Shown in pieces: positions 1-8,442 of a stretch of 64,000 nt of DNA. The translations under genes and the position numbers were made by a program. The stretch is taken from contig JAJDAF010000017.1 of the NCBI GenBank assembly GCA_029261995.1, positions 248,001 to 312,000 of the forward strand, in the 5' to 3' direction. This DNA comes from Candidatus Zhuqueibacterota bacterium (GTDB lineage: Bacteria; Zhuqueibacterota; Zhuqueibacteria; Oceanimicrobiales; Oceanimicrobiaceae). The notes under the pieces are model-generated. The model did not search any database and was not told where the DNA came from. It saw only the letters and a list, made by a program, of their open reading frames with translations. How positions within the stretch are numbered: position 1 is the stretch's first letter; the number at the start of each line of letters is the position of its first letter.

Positions 1-419
1 TTTTTCATTTCCTCAACAGCGCAAAAAGAGAGCATCGCAGGCCCGAGAAGATTCGTGTCCAGCGTGCGCTGCCAGGCCTGTTGCCATTCGGCGTAGTTGA
101 GCTTGGCCGGCGGGTGGAGGTCGAAAATTCCGGCGTTGTTGACCAGAATGTCAATACAGCCATATTCAGCTACCACATCCGTAATCAGGCTCTGAGCGGC
201 AGGCGGTTCAGTGATGTCCGCCTGGAAGGCCTTTGCGCTTTCGGCTGCCAAAGCCTTGACTGTTTTCTGGGCGCCGGCTTCATCGCTATGGTAGTGCACA
301 GCCACTTTCGCACCATTTTCCGCCAGAGTCATCGCAATGGCGCTTCCGACTCCTCCGGAAGCGCCCGTAACAAGAGCAACCTGGCCAGCGACATCCATCG
401 CGTGCTTTGGCGAGGTCAT
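1..419 (-). CDS. Short-chain dehydrogenase/reductase (3' end cut by window edge)
   Basis: The first 139 residues of an NAD(P)-dependent short-chain dehydrogenase/reductase are visible; the rest lies outside the window. The dinucleotide-binding motif TGASGGVG is at about residues 19-26, and the NNAG motif that stabilises the central sheet follows. The Ser/Tyr/Lys catalytic residues would lie beyond the edge. The ATG overlaps the TGA of typA (ATGA), so it is probably translationally coupled to typA. A second possible start is an in-frame ATG seven codons downstream (MDVAGQ). FabG-type or sugar/steroid-type activity cannot be told from this fragment. Confidence 0.85.
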   Translation of the reverse strand, partial: MTSPKHAMDVAGQVALVTGASGGVGSAIAMTLAENGAKVAVHYHSDEAGAQKTVKALAAESAKAFQADITEPPAAQSLITDVVAEYGCIDILVNNAGIFDLHPPAKLNYAEWQQAWQRTLDTNLLGPAMLSFCAVEEMK

Positions 420-2239
420 GCTGCTCTTTCCTTTTTTGCGGCGCGCCCACGTTTGTTTGCGTCGAGTTCCATCTTGCGCAGCCGAATGCTATTTGGTGTC
501 GCCTCCACCAACTCATCGTCGGAAATGAACTCAATGCACTGGTCAAGTGAGAGCCTGCGTGGTGGCCTGAGCGTGACCGTTGTATCCGAGGTTGAGCTGC
601 GCATGTTGGTCAGCTTCTTTTCTTTCGTGATGTTGATGTCCAGGTCAGTGCCGCGATTGCGCTCGCCGACAACTTGCCCGCCGTAGACTTCGCTTCCGGT
701 ATCGAGGAACAGCTCGCCGCGGTCTTCCATGGCCAGGCAGGCATAGCCGGTGACCCGGCCCGCGCGGTCAGCAACCAGAGCCCCGCTGTTACGGTGTGGA
801 ATCGGTCCAAACCATGCGTCAAAACCATCAAACAACGTATTCATTACGCCGGCGCCCTTCGTGTCCGTCAGAAACTGACTCCGGAATCCGATGAGCCCAC
901 GCGACGGAATTCTGAATTCAACATTCGCTCGGCCGGTGCCGTGGTTCACCAGGTTGGTCATACGCCCTTTGCGCACCGCAAGCTTCTCTGTCACGGTGCC
1001 GATGAATTCTTCCGGGATATCCATGAAAACCTGTTCTACCGGCTCCAGAAGCTTGCCGTCTTTCTCTTTCGTAATCACGGTTGGCTTGGAAACCATGAGT
1101 TCGTAGCCTTCCCGCCGCATGGTCTCGATCAGGACAGCCATCTGCAGCTCGCCCCGGCCGGAAACTTCAAACGCGTCGGCCCGCGCCAGTGGTTTGATCC
1201 TTAGAGCGACGTTGCGCATGGTTTCGCGTTCAAGCCGGTCGCGCAGATGCCTGGAAGTCAGGAATTTGCCTTCCTTGCCAGCAAAAGGTCCGTTGTTGAC
1301 ATAGAATATCATGGAGACGGTAGGTTCGTCAATCTTGATTCGCGGCAGCGGTTCAGGCTCTTCCAGAGAAGAGATAGTATCGCCGATTTTCATGTTTTCG
1401 ACACCCGCGACCGCGATGATATCACCGGCTTCGACCTGCTCCACCTGGTTGCGCCCGAGCCCGGCGAAGGAATAAAGGGCGGAGAATTTTACCGCTGGCG
1501 AGGTTCCTTCTTCCGTGCAAAGCGAGTAGGATTGGTTCATTGCCAATGAGCCATTTTTCAGGCTGCCGATTGCAATCTGCCCGACGTAGGTGTCATAATC
1601 CAGGTTGGTGACCAGGAATTGTGGCTTGGCGTTGTCGTTGGCAGTGGGACCTGGTATCTCCGAAAGCAGCATGTCAAGCAGTGGGCGCAGGTCCGTGGAA
1701 CTGTCGGAAAGCTCGCGGTAGGCAACACCCTGTTTCGCATTGGTGTAGAGAATAGGGAATTCAATCTGCTCTTCGTTGGCGTCCAGATCGATGAACAAGT
1801 CATAGACCTCGTTCACGACCTCGCTGATACGGGCGTCGGCACGGTCAATTTTGTTGATGACCAGGATGATTGGCAATTTCTTGGCAAGCGCCTTCTTCAC
1901 AACAAATCGTGTCTGAGGTAGCGGTCCTTCACTGGCGTCTACCAGCAACAGGGCGCCGTCAACGAGATTAAGGCTGCGCTCGACTTCGCCGCCAAAATCG
2001 GCGTGTCCGGGTGTATCAACGATATTGATTTTGACATCGTTGTACAGGATAGCCGTGTTTTTTGCCATGATCGTGATACCGCGTTCACGTTCCAGGTCCA
2101 TCGAATCCATGATCCGATCTTCGACTTGTTGATTCTCCCGGAAGGTGCCGCTTTGCTTCAAGAGGCCATCGACCAGGGTAGTCTTCCCGTGGTCGACATG
2201 AGCGATGATGGCGACGTTCCGAATGGTTTCTTTGCGCAT
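416..2239 (-). CDS. typA: Ribosome-associated GTPase TypA/BipA
   Basis: A 607-residue translational GTPase of the TypA/BipA family, which acts on the ribosome during stress and cold adaptation and in late 50S assembly. The G domain starts at once ([20 protein letters not shown]), with the switch region [21 protein letters not shown] and NKID following. Domains II, III, V and the BipA-specific C-terminal domain ([29 protein letters not shown]) complete a usual-length protein. I chose the ATG at 2239 (MRKETIRN): a GGAG lies 10 nt upstream and a likely promoter at 2299-2326 fits a short leader. A longer frame to 2290 exists but adds 17 unconserved residues. The stop overlaps the SDR start. Confidence 0.97.
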   Translation of the reverse strand: MRKETIRNVAIIAHVDHGKTTLVDGLLKQSGTFRENQQVEDRIMDSMDLERERGITIMAKNTAILYNDVKINIVDTPGHADFGGEVERSLNLVDGALLLVDASEGPLPQTRFVVKKALAKKLPIILVINKIDRADARISEVVNEVYDLFIDLDANEEQIEFPILYTNAKQGVAYRELSDSSTDLRPLLDMLLSEIPGPTANDNAKPQFLVTNLDYDTYVGQIAIGSLKNGSLAMNQSYSLCTEEGTSPAVKFSALYSFAGLGRNQVEQVEAGDIIAVAGVENMKIGDTISSLEEPEPLPRIKIDEPTVSMIFYVNNGPFAGKEGKFLTSRHLRDRLERETMRNVALRIKPLARADAFEVSGRGELQMAVLIETMRREGYELMVSKPTVITKEKDGKLLEPVEQVFMDIPEEFIGTVTEKLAVRKGRMTNLVNHGTGRANVEFRIPSRGLIGFRSQFLTDTKGAGVMNTLFDGFDAWFGPIPHRNSGALVADRAGRVTGYACLAMEDRGELFLDTGSEVYGGQVVGERNRGTDLDINITKEKKLTNMRSSTSDTTVTLRPPRRLSLDQCIEFISDDELVEATPNSIRLRKMELDANKRGRAAKKERAA

Positions 2240-2298
2240 GAAATTCTTACTCCAATACTTCTCATAATGTTTTGGGTGGCGTAAATACAAAAGCTCTG

Positions 2299-2326
2299 AA
2301 TATACAAAAAAAAACGATTAGCACAA
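2299..2326 (-). promoter_or_regulatory. Likely sigma70 promoter of typA
   Basis: On the minus strand TTGTGC and TATATT are separated by 16 bp and lie about 60 bp before the typA start codon. The match is moderate; the position in the divergent typA/foldase interval supports it. Confidence 0.5.
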
Positions 2327-2335
2327 ATGCAAAAG

Positions 2336-2366
2336 TTGTATGATTTTTGTAATTTCTTACTATATT
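2336..2366 (+). promoter_or_regulatory. Possible promoter of the PpiC foldase gene
   Basis: TTGTAT and TATATT with a long 19-bp spacer, about 70 bp upstream of the ATG at 2436. The -10 is good, the spacer poor, so this is tentative. Confidence 0.35.
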
Positions 2367-2435
2367 ACTCAGCCGAAAAAGGCGATGTCCAGATCTCTTG
2401 ATTTTCAGAATGAAAAATAGTCAATGGAGGCTCTT

Positions 2436-3452
2436 ATGAAACACCTGTGGGTGGCCGCAATTCTGATTCATTTTTTGCTGCTGTTTCAGGGCTGTGAATC
2501 GAAAGTTGAGCTGAAACAAGGCACTGAGCTTTACAAGCTGGCGTCGGCGCTCTCTTTGAAATTCTCAAATCTGCAGCCGGACTCAAACAAAGTTCTGGTA
2601 AGAACCAGGGATTTTGATTTGCGCTGGGCCGAGCTGCTCACCTCGATGTACGCCGCCGAGGGCGTTAAGCTGAAGCAGTACCAGTTTTTCAGCCCAAACA
2701 AGCTCAAGGCGACGATCAAGGACCGCGCTGAAACCTCCGCTCTGCGCAAGCATTTGTTTGCGATGGCACAGCAAGCTGACATTCAGGTCAATGATGCCGT
2801 GCTTGACAGTGTTTACCACAAGCAGTTTGAGGACCAGGGCACCGAGGACGACTTTCTTGTTAAATTGCAGCACATGGATGTCTCGGTGGAGAATGTCAAG
2901 ATCGAGCTGAAGAAGAATTTGATGATCGAGGCGTATGTGAACGGGGCTTTGGAGGAGTTGGTGGCAGTCTCGGATGAGGAGATTGAGCGTGTCTACGACC
3001 AGGGAAATGCCGCGACATTCCGGCACATTCTCTTTGCCACACACGGCAAGAGCGATTCAGCCAAGGTTGAAATCCGCAAGACCGCTGAGGATGTTCTCGC
3101 CCGGATCAAGAAGGGCAAGGCCATCGCTTCGCTTGCCCGAGAGTACTCAGACGATCCCGGCTCAAAGACCAAGGGCGGAATCTATGTTGATTTTGACCGG
3201 AACCAGCTCGAAGAAAAATTCGCGGAGGCGGTTTTCACCCTGCCGCTCAACGAGGTCAGCGATTTGGTTGAAACCTCGTTTGGCTATCACATCATCAAGG
3301 TCGCCAACCGCAAGAAGGAAGAAAGGCCATTTGATGAGGTCAAGGAGGAACTGGGAGCCAGACTTAGAGGCATGAAGAAGATCAAGGCTTACGCCACCTT
3401 CCTCAAGGACAACCGAGAGCAAATCAACCTTGAATATGTCGGTTCTGACTAG
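2436..3452 (+). CDS. SurA/PrsA-like peptidyl-prolyl isomerase (PpiC domain), exported
   Basis: A 338-residue parvulin-type foldase for exported proteins. An N-terminal hydrophobic signal (about residues 5-20) ends in FQGC, which may be a weak lipobox, so it is either a lipoprotein or periplasmic. A helical SurA-N-like chaperone region covers roughly residues 25-180, followed by one PpiC domain (FRHILF, then LAREYSDDPGSKTKGG, then SFGYHIIKV). The start at 2436 is preferred over the ATG at 2424 because the latter is part of the GGAGG ribosome-binding site. It has only one parvulin domain, unlike E. coli SurA. It is divergent from typA and convergent with the DUF3667 gene, 9 bp away. Confidence 0.9.
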   Translation: MKHLWVAAILIHFLLLFQGCESKVELKQGTELYKLASALSLKFSNLQPDSNKVLVRTRDFDLRWAELLTSMYAAEGVKLKQYQFFSPNKLKATIKDRAETSALRKHLFAMAQQADIQVNDAVLDSVYHKQFEDQGTEDDFLVKLQHMDVSVENVKIELKKNLMIEAYVNGALEELVAVSDEEIERVYDQGNAATFRHILFATHGKSDSAKVEIRKTAEDVLARIKKGKAIASLAREYSDDPGSKTKGGIYVDFDRNQLEEKFAEAVFTLPLNEVSDLVETSFGYHIIKVANRKKEERPFDEVKEELGARLRGMKKIKAYATFLKDNREQINLEYVGSD

Positions 3453-3461
3453 CCTTTCAAT

Positions 3462-4703
3462 TCAGATATTGAAGATTGCAAGCAAGGCTAGCAATACAAA
3501 ACCCGCGCCTACCGGGAAAATGTACAGGAAAAGCAGCGCATTCAGCTTGATGAAGGTCCAAAACCGGCTCTGTCTGTAAACATTTCTCATACCAACGAAC
3601 AGATGGAGCCAGGTTGCGACCGCAGCCAGCCATCCGAGATAAGGATGCTGCCAGAAAACCAGCGCCAGGAAGTAGATGAACACCATCGTATGCGCGTGCA
3701 ATGCGAAGATAAGGTGGTTGATGTAGAATATCTTCTCCCTAATAAAGAGAAGTTTCAGAATGAGCGCAAAGATCGGCATCACAAAAAACAGAACCTTTGG
3801 CATCTGATTCAGCATTTCCCGCCAAAAGACAGCGCCGCCATAATCGCCCATAGCCGCAAGCTTGTTCGCCCTGTCTGAGATGGCTTTTCCAAACCCAGAT
3901 TGAGTCGTGTCCGTGTTCTGAAATGTCAGTTCGATATCCGAGCTGGGCGTCACGTCGGCTTGGTACAATGTGTTCGTGAATCGGAAGGAGGAGTCGATCG
4001 CAGCAGCTACCATGTTGCGCTGCGCTTCGTTCAAATGGGCGCGTTCAGACAGCATCTCTTTCAGAATCGCCAGCTCAAGATGAGAATTGTCTACGTCATC
4101 GGCTTTACGTCTTAAGCGGAATCGCTCTGAGATGGCCTCTTCAAGTTCTCTGGTCTTCTCTTCAGCCAACTTAAATCGATCTTCGCTAAGCAGAGATCTG
4201 AGCGAGTCCGACTGCGCCCGTCTTTTTCTCTTTGGCCGAGCCAGCAGCTTGTAGCTCCGGTCGATGTCGTGAATCAAGCGCTCCTGCACGCGGTTGGTGA
4301 TTTCGCCGTTGTATTTGGCCAGAAGCACGGCCAGAGAGTCTTGTGCCGCAACCGGTGTTGCGATGTTTTCGACGTCATTTCTGCTGAGCTTGCCGGTGGC
4401 GGTAAGTACGAAGAAAAACAGCACGGTGGTGAAAAGGTAGAGCCGCAGTGGAAGAATGTAGCTCGTGCGACGGCCCGAATTGTACTCGTTTGTCAAATAC
4501 CCGGGCCTGCCAATGAGCGGGATGAAACTTCTGAAGAATTTGGAATCGAACGTCAGATAGTCCCCTAAAAAATCGTTCAGGAAAGCTCGCAGCGAAACCT
4601 GCTTTGTCGTGTTCAGTTGTCCGCAATCCGGGCAGTAATTGCTGTCCGCCATTCGCCTGCCACAATTCAGACAGTTGTCAGTTTTTCGAAGTTTCTTCGC
4701 CAT
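3462..4703 (-). CDS. DUF3667-type zinc-ribbon membrane protein
   Basis: A 413-residue protein of unknown function. The N-terminus is a zinc ribbon with paired cysteines (CLNCG, then CPDCG at about residues 9-30), followed by the DUF3667 signature (FLGDYLTFDSKFFRS, then RPGYLTNEY) and a membrane helix around residues 90-110. A charged, helical region (about 140-280) precedes several membrane helices in the last 120 residues. The family is common in Bacteroidota and FCB genomes. The ATG at 4703 (MAKKLRK) starts just before the zinc ribbon; a longer frame to 4745 is possible. The gene stands alone and no role can be assigned. Confidence 0.85.
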   Translation of the reverse strand: MAKKLRKTDNCLNCGRRMADSNYCPDCGQLNTTKQVSLRAFLNDFLGDYLTFDSKFFRSFIPLIGRPGYLTNEYNSGRRTSYILPLRLYLFTTVLFFFVLTATGKLSRNDVENIATPVAAQDSLAVLLAKYNGEITNRVQERLIHDIDRSYKLLARPKRKRRAQSDSLRSLLSEDRFKLAEEKTRELEEAISERFRLRRKADDVDNSHLELAILKEMLSERAHLNEAQRNMVAAAIDSSFRFTNTLYQADVTPSSDIELTFQNTDTTQSGFGKAISDRANKLAAMGDYGGAVFWREMLNQMPKVLFFVMPIFALILKLLFIREKIFYINHLIFALHAHTMVFIYFLALVFWQHPYLGWLAAVATWLHLFVGMRNVYRQSRFWTFIKLNALLFLYIFPVGAGFVLLALLAIFNI

Positions 4704-4794
4704 GTTTTCAGATGTTCTCGCTCTTGTTCGCGTCGGAAATTGCAATGTAGCGTTTCGTCGCTATGAGATCAACTGTTGTATCATGCAAATATTG

Positions 4795-4940
4795 GATTTT
4801 GGTAATATGCGAAGGCTTGAAGCTCGAGGGGACGATAGTGAATGTAGGGACGGCAACGTCCTGGAAAGGGAAAGGACACCCGGTTGGATGGTAGTATTTT
4901 GAGCCGCTTTCATCAAGATGAAGAAAGCGGCTCTTTTTTT
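4795..4940 (+). ncRNA. Candidate structured non-coding RNA, family unknown
   Basis: A plus-strand intrinsic terminator (4901-4940) has no protein gene in front of it: the nearest gene upstream is on the other strand. The preceding 100 bp are purine-rich and hold a hairpin GGACG-GCAA-CGTCC with a GNRA tetraloop at 4848-4861, which suggests a folded RNA. A weak promoter-like TTGCAA, 16 bp, TATGAG lies around 4740. The 5' end is a guess. I compared it by eye with cobalamin, c-di-GMP, SAM, fluoride and guanidine riboswitches and with SRP RNA, and found no match. It could also be an attenuator for something downstream. Confidence 0.35.
4901..4940 (+). terminator. Strong intrinsic terminator
   Basis: A perfect 11-bp stem (GAGCCGCTTTC / GAAAGCGGCTC) with an 11-nt loop is followed directly by seven T residues. 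Confidence 0.9.
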
Positions 4941-5113
4941 GTGGCCGATCTGTCTATCGGCTTTCGACTACACAGAAATCTGATTGGGCTCTCGTATTGA
5001 GACGGTGGAGTGACACGTCACCGGTTTTGTGAGTGGTTTGAGTAAGCTGAGAAGCGGGCGGCGATGAGGGTGAAGATGAACAAGCGGAGTCAGGTTTACG
5101 CGCAGTTGAGGCG

Positions 5114-5287
5114 TTAATTCTGCGTGAAAGGTGATTCCAGTTCGGCGATGAGCGAGATCAGGAAATGAGTCTCGTTGTTCTGATCCAGAACCTTGATGAA
5201 GGTCTTGTACCCGAGGTAGAGTTCGTCCGTATGGACCCGGATGAACTTGACGACGTTAAAATGATTTTCAATATTCAGCAGTTTCAC
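5114..5287 (-). CDS. Small hypothetical protein, 57 aa, GTG start
   Basis: The minus strand reads as a compact 57-residue protein beginning MKLLNIENHF and ending ESPFTQN. A GTG start has an AGG about 7 nt upstream, right after a stop codon in the same frame. The composition (FIRVHTDELYLGYKTF, mixed hydrophobic and charged residues with an alternating beta-like pattern) looks like a real protein rather than chance. I do not recognise the family. There is no obvious partner gene; the 12-bp repeat array lies about 120 bp upstream. It is a weak call because of its length and rare start codon. Confidence 0.45.
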   Translation of the reverse strand: MKLLNIENHFNVVKFIRVHTDELYLGYKTFIKVLDQNNETHFLISLIAELESPFTQN

Positions 5288-5596
5288 TTTCTGGCCTCAG
5301 TTGTTCTTCTTTCAGTTATCGGCAACCGAATTTGAATTTGTTGTTCTGTTTTGAAATTGTTTTATTTCTTTTCAGAAGAGGATGCTTCAGCGAGAAATTC
5401 GCTTTCTGTCGGTCACAAAGTCGGTGACAAAGTCGGTGACAAAGTCGGTGACAATTGATCTTATGTTTGATTATTCCTATAATGCAAGTTCCCTTGCAGC
5501 CCAATCGAATCCGAGCGGGTAACAATCCGCACGGCCTGACGTACAGGATTGAGTTTGGCTGGAGATATCAATGTAAATGGGAGGCGACCTCAAAGA
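5288..5596. other. Intergenic leader region upstream of the ABC exporter
   Basis: It holds a 12-bp tandem repeat array (5408-5455) and AT-rich sequence around 5320-5390. No clear promoter was found. A minus-strand frame through the repeat encodes a CHRL repeat and looks like an artefact. Confidence 0.5.
5408..5455 (+). repeat. Four tandem copies of a 12-bp unit (GTCGGTGACAAA)
   Basis: Units start at 5408, 5420, 5432 and 5444. The first has a C for G at position 7 and the last ends in T, so the two central copies are identical and the outer copies each differ by one base. Each unit contains the near-palindrome GTCGGTGAC. It could bind a regulator of the downstream ABC exporter gene, or be a slippage-prone microsatellite. 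Confidence 0.85.
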
Positions 5597-7357
5597 ATGA
5601 GCAAGAATAACAGCGGCAAAAAAAAAGCATCTCTTGGGACAGTCCGGTACGCGTTCAAGAGCATCATTTGGCCGCGCAGGAATTTGGTGCTGCTGGGCCT
5701 CGTCCTGATCATCATCAACCGACTTTCAGGCCTGGTGTTGCCTGGCGCCAGCAAATACCTGATGGATGAGGTTATCGCCAAAGGCGACACACAGCTTCTA
5801 AAATGGATTCTGATTGCCGTTGGTGGCGCCGTGGCATTGCAGGCCGTGACATCTTTTTTTCTGACAAGATTGTTGAGTGTCGAGGCGCAGCACCTGATCT
5901 CGCAACTGCGTTCGAAAGTCCAACGACACATCATCTATCTGCCCATGCGGTTTTTCGACAATACAAAATCCGGCGAATTGGTCTCCAGAATCATGCATGA
6001 TGTCGAGGGCGTTCGAAATTTGGTCGGAACCGGCTTGGTGCAGTTGTTCGGGGGCGTGCTGACTGCTGTGATTTCTCTCATTCTGCTCCTGAACATCAAC
6101 GCGCTCATGACTCTCTACACGCTGTTGCCACTCATCTTTTTCGGCTTCATTTCGCTCAAGGCCTTCGGTTACATTCGGCCGATTTTTCGGGAGCGAGGCA
6201 AAATCAATGCGGACGTTACTGGACGTCTCACCGAGTCGCTTGGCGGCATTCGCGTTATCAAGGGCTTCAATGCAGAAAATCAGGAAATCCGGGTGTTCGA
6301 ATCCGGGGTCGACCGCATTTTCCAGAATGTCAAGAAATCGCTCACTTCGACCAGCCTGGTTACCAGTTCGGCGACGCTTCTTTTGGGGCTGGCTGGCGTC
6401 GGAATCATGGGCCTAGGTGGCTCAATGATCCTGGATGGCAAGATGACCGTCGGTGATTTCTTTGCGTTCACGCTCTACCTGGGATTTCTGGTCGCGCCGA
6501 TTGTGCAAATGAGCAACATCGGCAGCCAGATTACGGAAGCCTTTGCCGGCCTGGACAGAATGGAAGAAATCCTGACCCGTGAGAAGGAAGACGAAGATCC
6601 AAGACGGACGCAGAGCCTCGACAAGGTGGATGGCGCGCTTGCGTTCAAGAATGTCAGTTTTCACTATGACGAGGGTCACGAAGTGCTGAGCGAGGTTAAC
6701 TTTGAAGCGCCGGCGGGCAGCGTGACGGCTCTGGTCGGAAGTTCGGGTTCAGGCAAAACCACGATCGCCGGCTTGGCGGCTTCATTTCTGCAGCCCAAGC
6801 AGGGCGCGGTCACCATTGACGGCCACGACCTGGCGCAAGTTACTTTGGATTCCTACCGGTCCAGGCTCGGTGTCGTGCTGCAAGACGATTTTTTGTATGA
6901 AGGTACGATCCGTGAAAACATCATGTTCGCGCGCCCGGAGGCAACCGAGACCGAAGTATTGGCGGCGGTTGATGCGGCGCACGTCAAGGAATTCACCGAC
7001 CGCTTCGACAACGGTCTTGAAACCCTGATAGGGGAGCGTGGCGTCAAACTGTCCGGCGGCCAGCGACAGCGTGTGGCCATCGCACGGGCCCTGCTTGCGG
7101 ATCCGAAGATTTTGCTGCTCGATGAGGCGACGTCGAACCTGGATACGGAGAGCGAGCTTTTCATCCAGGAGAGTCTGGCGCAGCTGATGAAGGGACGAAC
7201 GACCCTGGTGATTGCCCACAGGTTGAGCACGATCCGGCAGGCAGACCAAATCCTGGTCATTGAAAATGGCAGAATCGCTGAACGTGGCACACACGACGAG
7301 TTGATAAAGAAGGAGGGGCGCTACTTCCAACTCTATACTTACCAGGCGCGCATTTAG
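5597..7357 (+). CDS. ABC exporter half-transporter (MsbA/lipid-A type family)
   Basis: A 586-residue fused membrane/ATPase half-transporter that would work as a homodimer. Six membrane helices lie in about residues 25-310. The nucleotide-binding domain follows with Walker A GSSGSGKTT, Q-loop VVLQDDFLYEGT, signature LSGGQRQR, Walker B ILLLDEAT and the switch His in IAHRLST. Length and order are those of MsbA/BmrA-type exporters; lipid, peptide or drug substrates cannot be told apart. The ATG at 5597 has GGGAGG 12 nt upstream; a TTG-started longer frame (5549) is less likely. It leads a same-strand run with the next three genes. Confidence 0.93.
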   Translation: MSKNNSGKKKASLGTVRYAFKSIIWPRRNLVLLGLVLIIINRLSGLVLPGASKYLMDEVIAKGDTQLLKWILIAVGGAVALQAVTSFFLTRLLSVEAQHLISQLRSKVQRHIIYLPMRFFDNTKSGELVSRIMHDVEGVRNLVGTGLVQLFGGVLTAVISLILLLNINALMTLYTLLPLIFFGFISLKAFGYIRPIFRERGKINADVTGRLTESLGGIRVIKGFNAENQEIRVFESGVDRIFQNVKKSLTSTSLVTSSATLLLGLAGVGIMGLGGSMILDGKMTVGDFFAFTLYLGFLVAPIVQMSNIGSQITEAFAGLDRMEEILTREKEDEDPRRTQSLDKVDGALAFKNVSFHYDEGHEVLSEVNFEAPAGSVTALVGSSGSGKTTIAGLAASFLQPKQGAVTIDGHDLAQVTLDSYRSRLGVVLQDDFLYEGTIRENIMFARPEATETEVLAAVDAAHVKEFTDRFDNGLETLIGERGVKLSGGQRQRVAIARALLADPKILLLDEATSNLDTESELFIQESLAQLMKGRTTLVIAHRLSTIRQADQILVIENGRIAERGTHDELIKKEGRYFQLYTYQARI

Positions 7358-7410
7358 TTTTAGCTTGACTAATTTTCCAGCTTTGCCAATATTGATCTCA
7401 CTTTCCGAAA

Positions 7411-7956
7411 ATGAGGCGACCATTGCGGCGGACTTTCATGTGGTCTTGCGTTGTCACTGTCCTCGGTTTGAACGCCGTGCATTTGCAGGCGCACGATTCG
7501 ACGCTGGTGGAGTTTGCGCTGGAAGACCAGTTCAAGCACGAATACACGCATGCGGATTACCTGGAAAGTTGCTGCATTCTGGTCGGCAGCGATCGCGGCG
7601 GCAGCACGTTCAACGGCCAGTGGGGGAGAGCCATTGCTGATTCCCTAAGAAACTTGAGTTTGCTCAGCCAGGTAAAATTTATTCCAAACGCAGACCTGCG
7701 CGGAGTGCCGTTTTTCCTGAAGGGCTTTGTACGCGGCAAGTTCTCGAAAGACGAAAGCCAGCCGGTGCTTCTCGACTGGTCGGGATTGTTTGCAAGGTCG
7801 TACGAATTCAACCCGGATTCATCGAACATCGTGGTCTTTGGGCAAGACGGCAAAGTGGTTCACCAAACTGCCGGTCGTGAAGTTGAGCCGGCAAAAGTCC
7901 ACGGAATTGTGGAAACATTACGGCGTCTGCTGGCGCCGGAAACCAATCAGGAGTAG
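7411..7956 (+). CDS. Secreted thioredoxin-fold-like protein (YtfJ-like), no CxxC
   Basis: A 181-residue protein with an N-terminal signal (basic MRRPLRR, then a hydrophobic stretch ending LQAHDS). The mature part begins FALEDQFKHEY and has a CCILVGSDRGG segment at about residues 49-59. The strand pattern (SNIVVFGQDGKVVHQ near residue 145) resembles peroxiredoxin/thioredoxin-fold proteins of the YtfJ type. The catalytic CxxC is absent; an adjacent Cys pair is there instead. It is 3 bp from yajQ, so they are probably co-transcribed. The fold assignment is inference from pattern only. Confidence 0.6.
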   Translation: MRRPLRRTFMWSCVVTVLGLNAVHLQAHDSTLVEFALEDQFKHEYTHADYLESCCILVGSDRGGSTFNGQWGRAIADSLRNLSLLSQVKFIPNADLRGVPFFLKGFVRGKFSKDESQPVLLDWSGLFARSYEFNPDSSNIVVFGQDGKVVHQTAGREVEPAKVHGIVETLRRLLAPETNQE

Positions 7957-7959
7957 AAA

Positions 7960-8442
7960 ATGCCCTCATTCGACATCGTTTCAGAAGTCAACATGCATGA
8001 AGTCACAAACTCGGTCGACCAGGCCAACCGCGAAGTAACGACCCGGTTCGACTTCAAGGGTTCAGGTGCTCGATTTGAGCTGAGCGACGGCGACATCATC
8101 ATGCATGGCGACAGCGAATTTCAGTTGAAGCAGATGCTTGACATTTTGTACAACAAGCTCACCAAGAGAAAGATCGAGCTAAAAGCGCTCTTGCTCGAGG
8201 AACCGGAAGTCTCCGGAAAAGGCGCCAAACAGACAGTGAAAATCCGGCAGGGTGTGGATGGCGATATCGCGAAAAAACTGGTGAAGATGATTAAGGAAAC
8301 CAAATCCAAGGTTCAGGCAGCGATTCAGGGAGACAAGATTCGCGTCACAGGTAAGAAGAGAGACGACCTGCAAAATATCATCGCTCTTTTTAAGGATGCT
8401 GACATCGAAATTCCGCTGCAATATATTAATTTCCGAGACTAA
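7960..8442 (+). CDS. yajQ: YajQ family nucleotide-binding protein
   Basis: A 160-residue full-length YajQ/UPF0234 protein: MPSFDIVSEVNMHEV at the start, then TTRFDFKGS, and the C-terminal QYINFRD ending. Family members have two ferredoxin-like folds; some (Xanthomonas XC_3703) bind c-di-GMP and act as transcription co-regulators, while others bind nucleotides or tRNA. A receiver-GGDEF protein is encoded elsewhere in the window (24693), so c-di-GMP may be used in this organism, but a link is only inference. Its stop overlaps the next start (TAATG). Confidence 0.95.
   Translation: MPSFDIVSEVNMHEVTNSVDQANREVTTRFDFKGSGARFELSDGDIIMHGDSEFQLKQMLDILYNKLTKRKIELKALLLEEPEVSGKGAKQTVKIRQGVDGDIAKKLVKMIKETKSKVQAAIQGDKIRVTGKKRDDLQNIIALFKDADIEIPLQYINFRD

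Larger units (their letters stand above)
4704..5113. other. Intergenic stretch with a putative RNA and a strong terminator
   Basis: No convincing protein gene is present. It contains a possible structured RNA ending in a plus-strand intrinsic terminator (4795-4940). About 170 bp of low-information sequence follows, without clear features. Confidence 0.6.

Noticed and set aside
81-686. Plus-strand frame of 201 codons
   Set aside because: It lies opposite typA and the SDR gene, whose motifs are clear on the minus strand.
5408-5455. Tandem repeats as CRISPR
   Set aside because: The units are 12 bp and contiguous, with no spacers and no cas genes.
5316-5525. 69-codon minus-strand frame with CHRL repeats
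   Set aside because: It is produced by the DNA repeat; the rest has no protein-like pattern.
7375-7403. Promoter TTGACT-17-AATATT before the secreted protein gene
   Set aside because: The -10 is poor and the start would fall on the ATG, leaving no leader.
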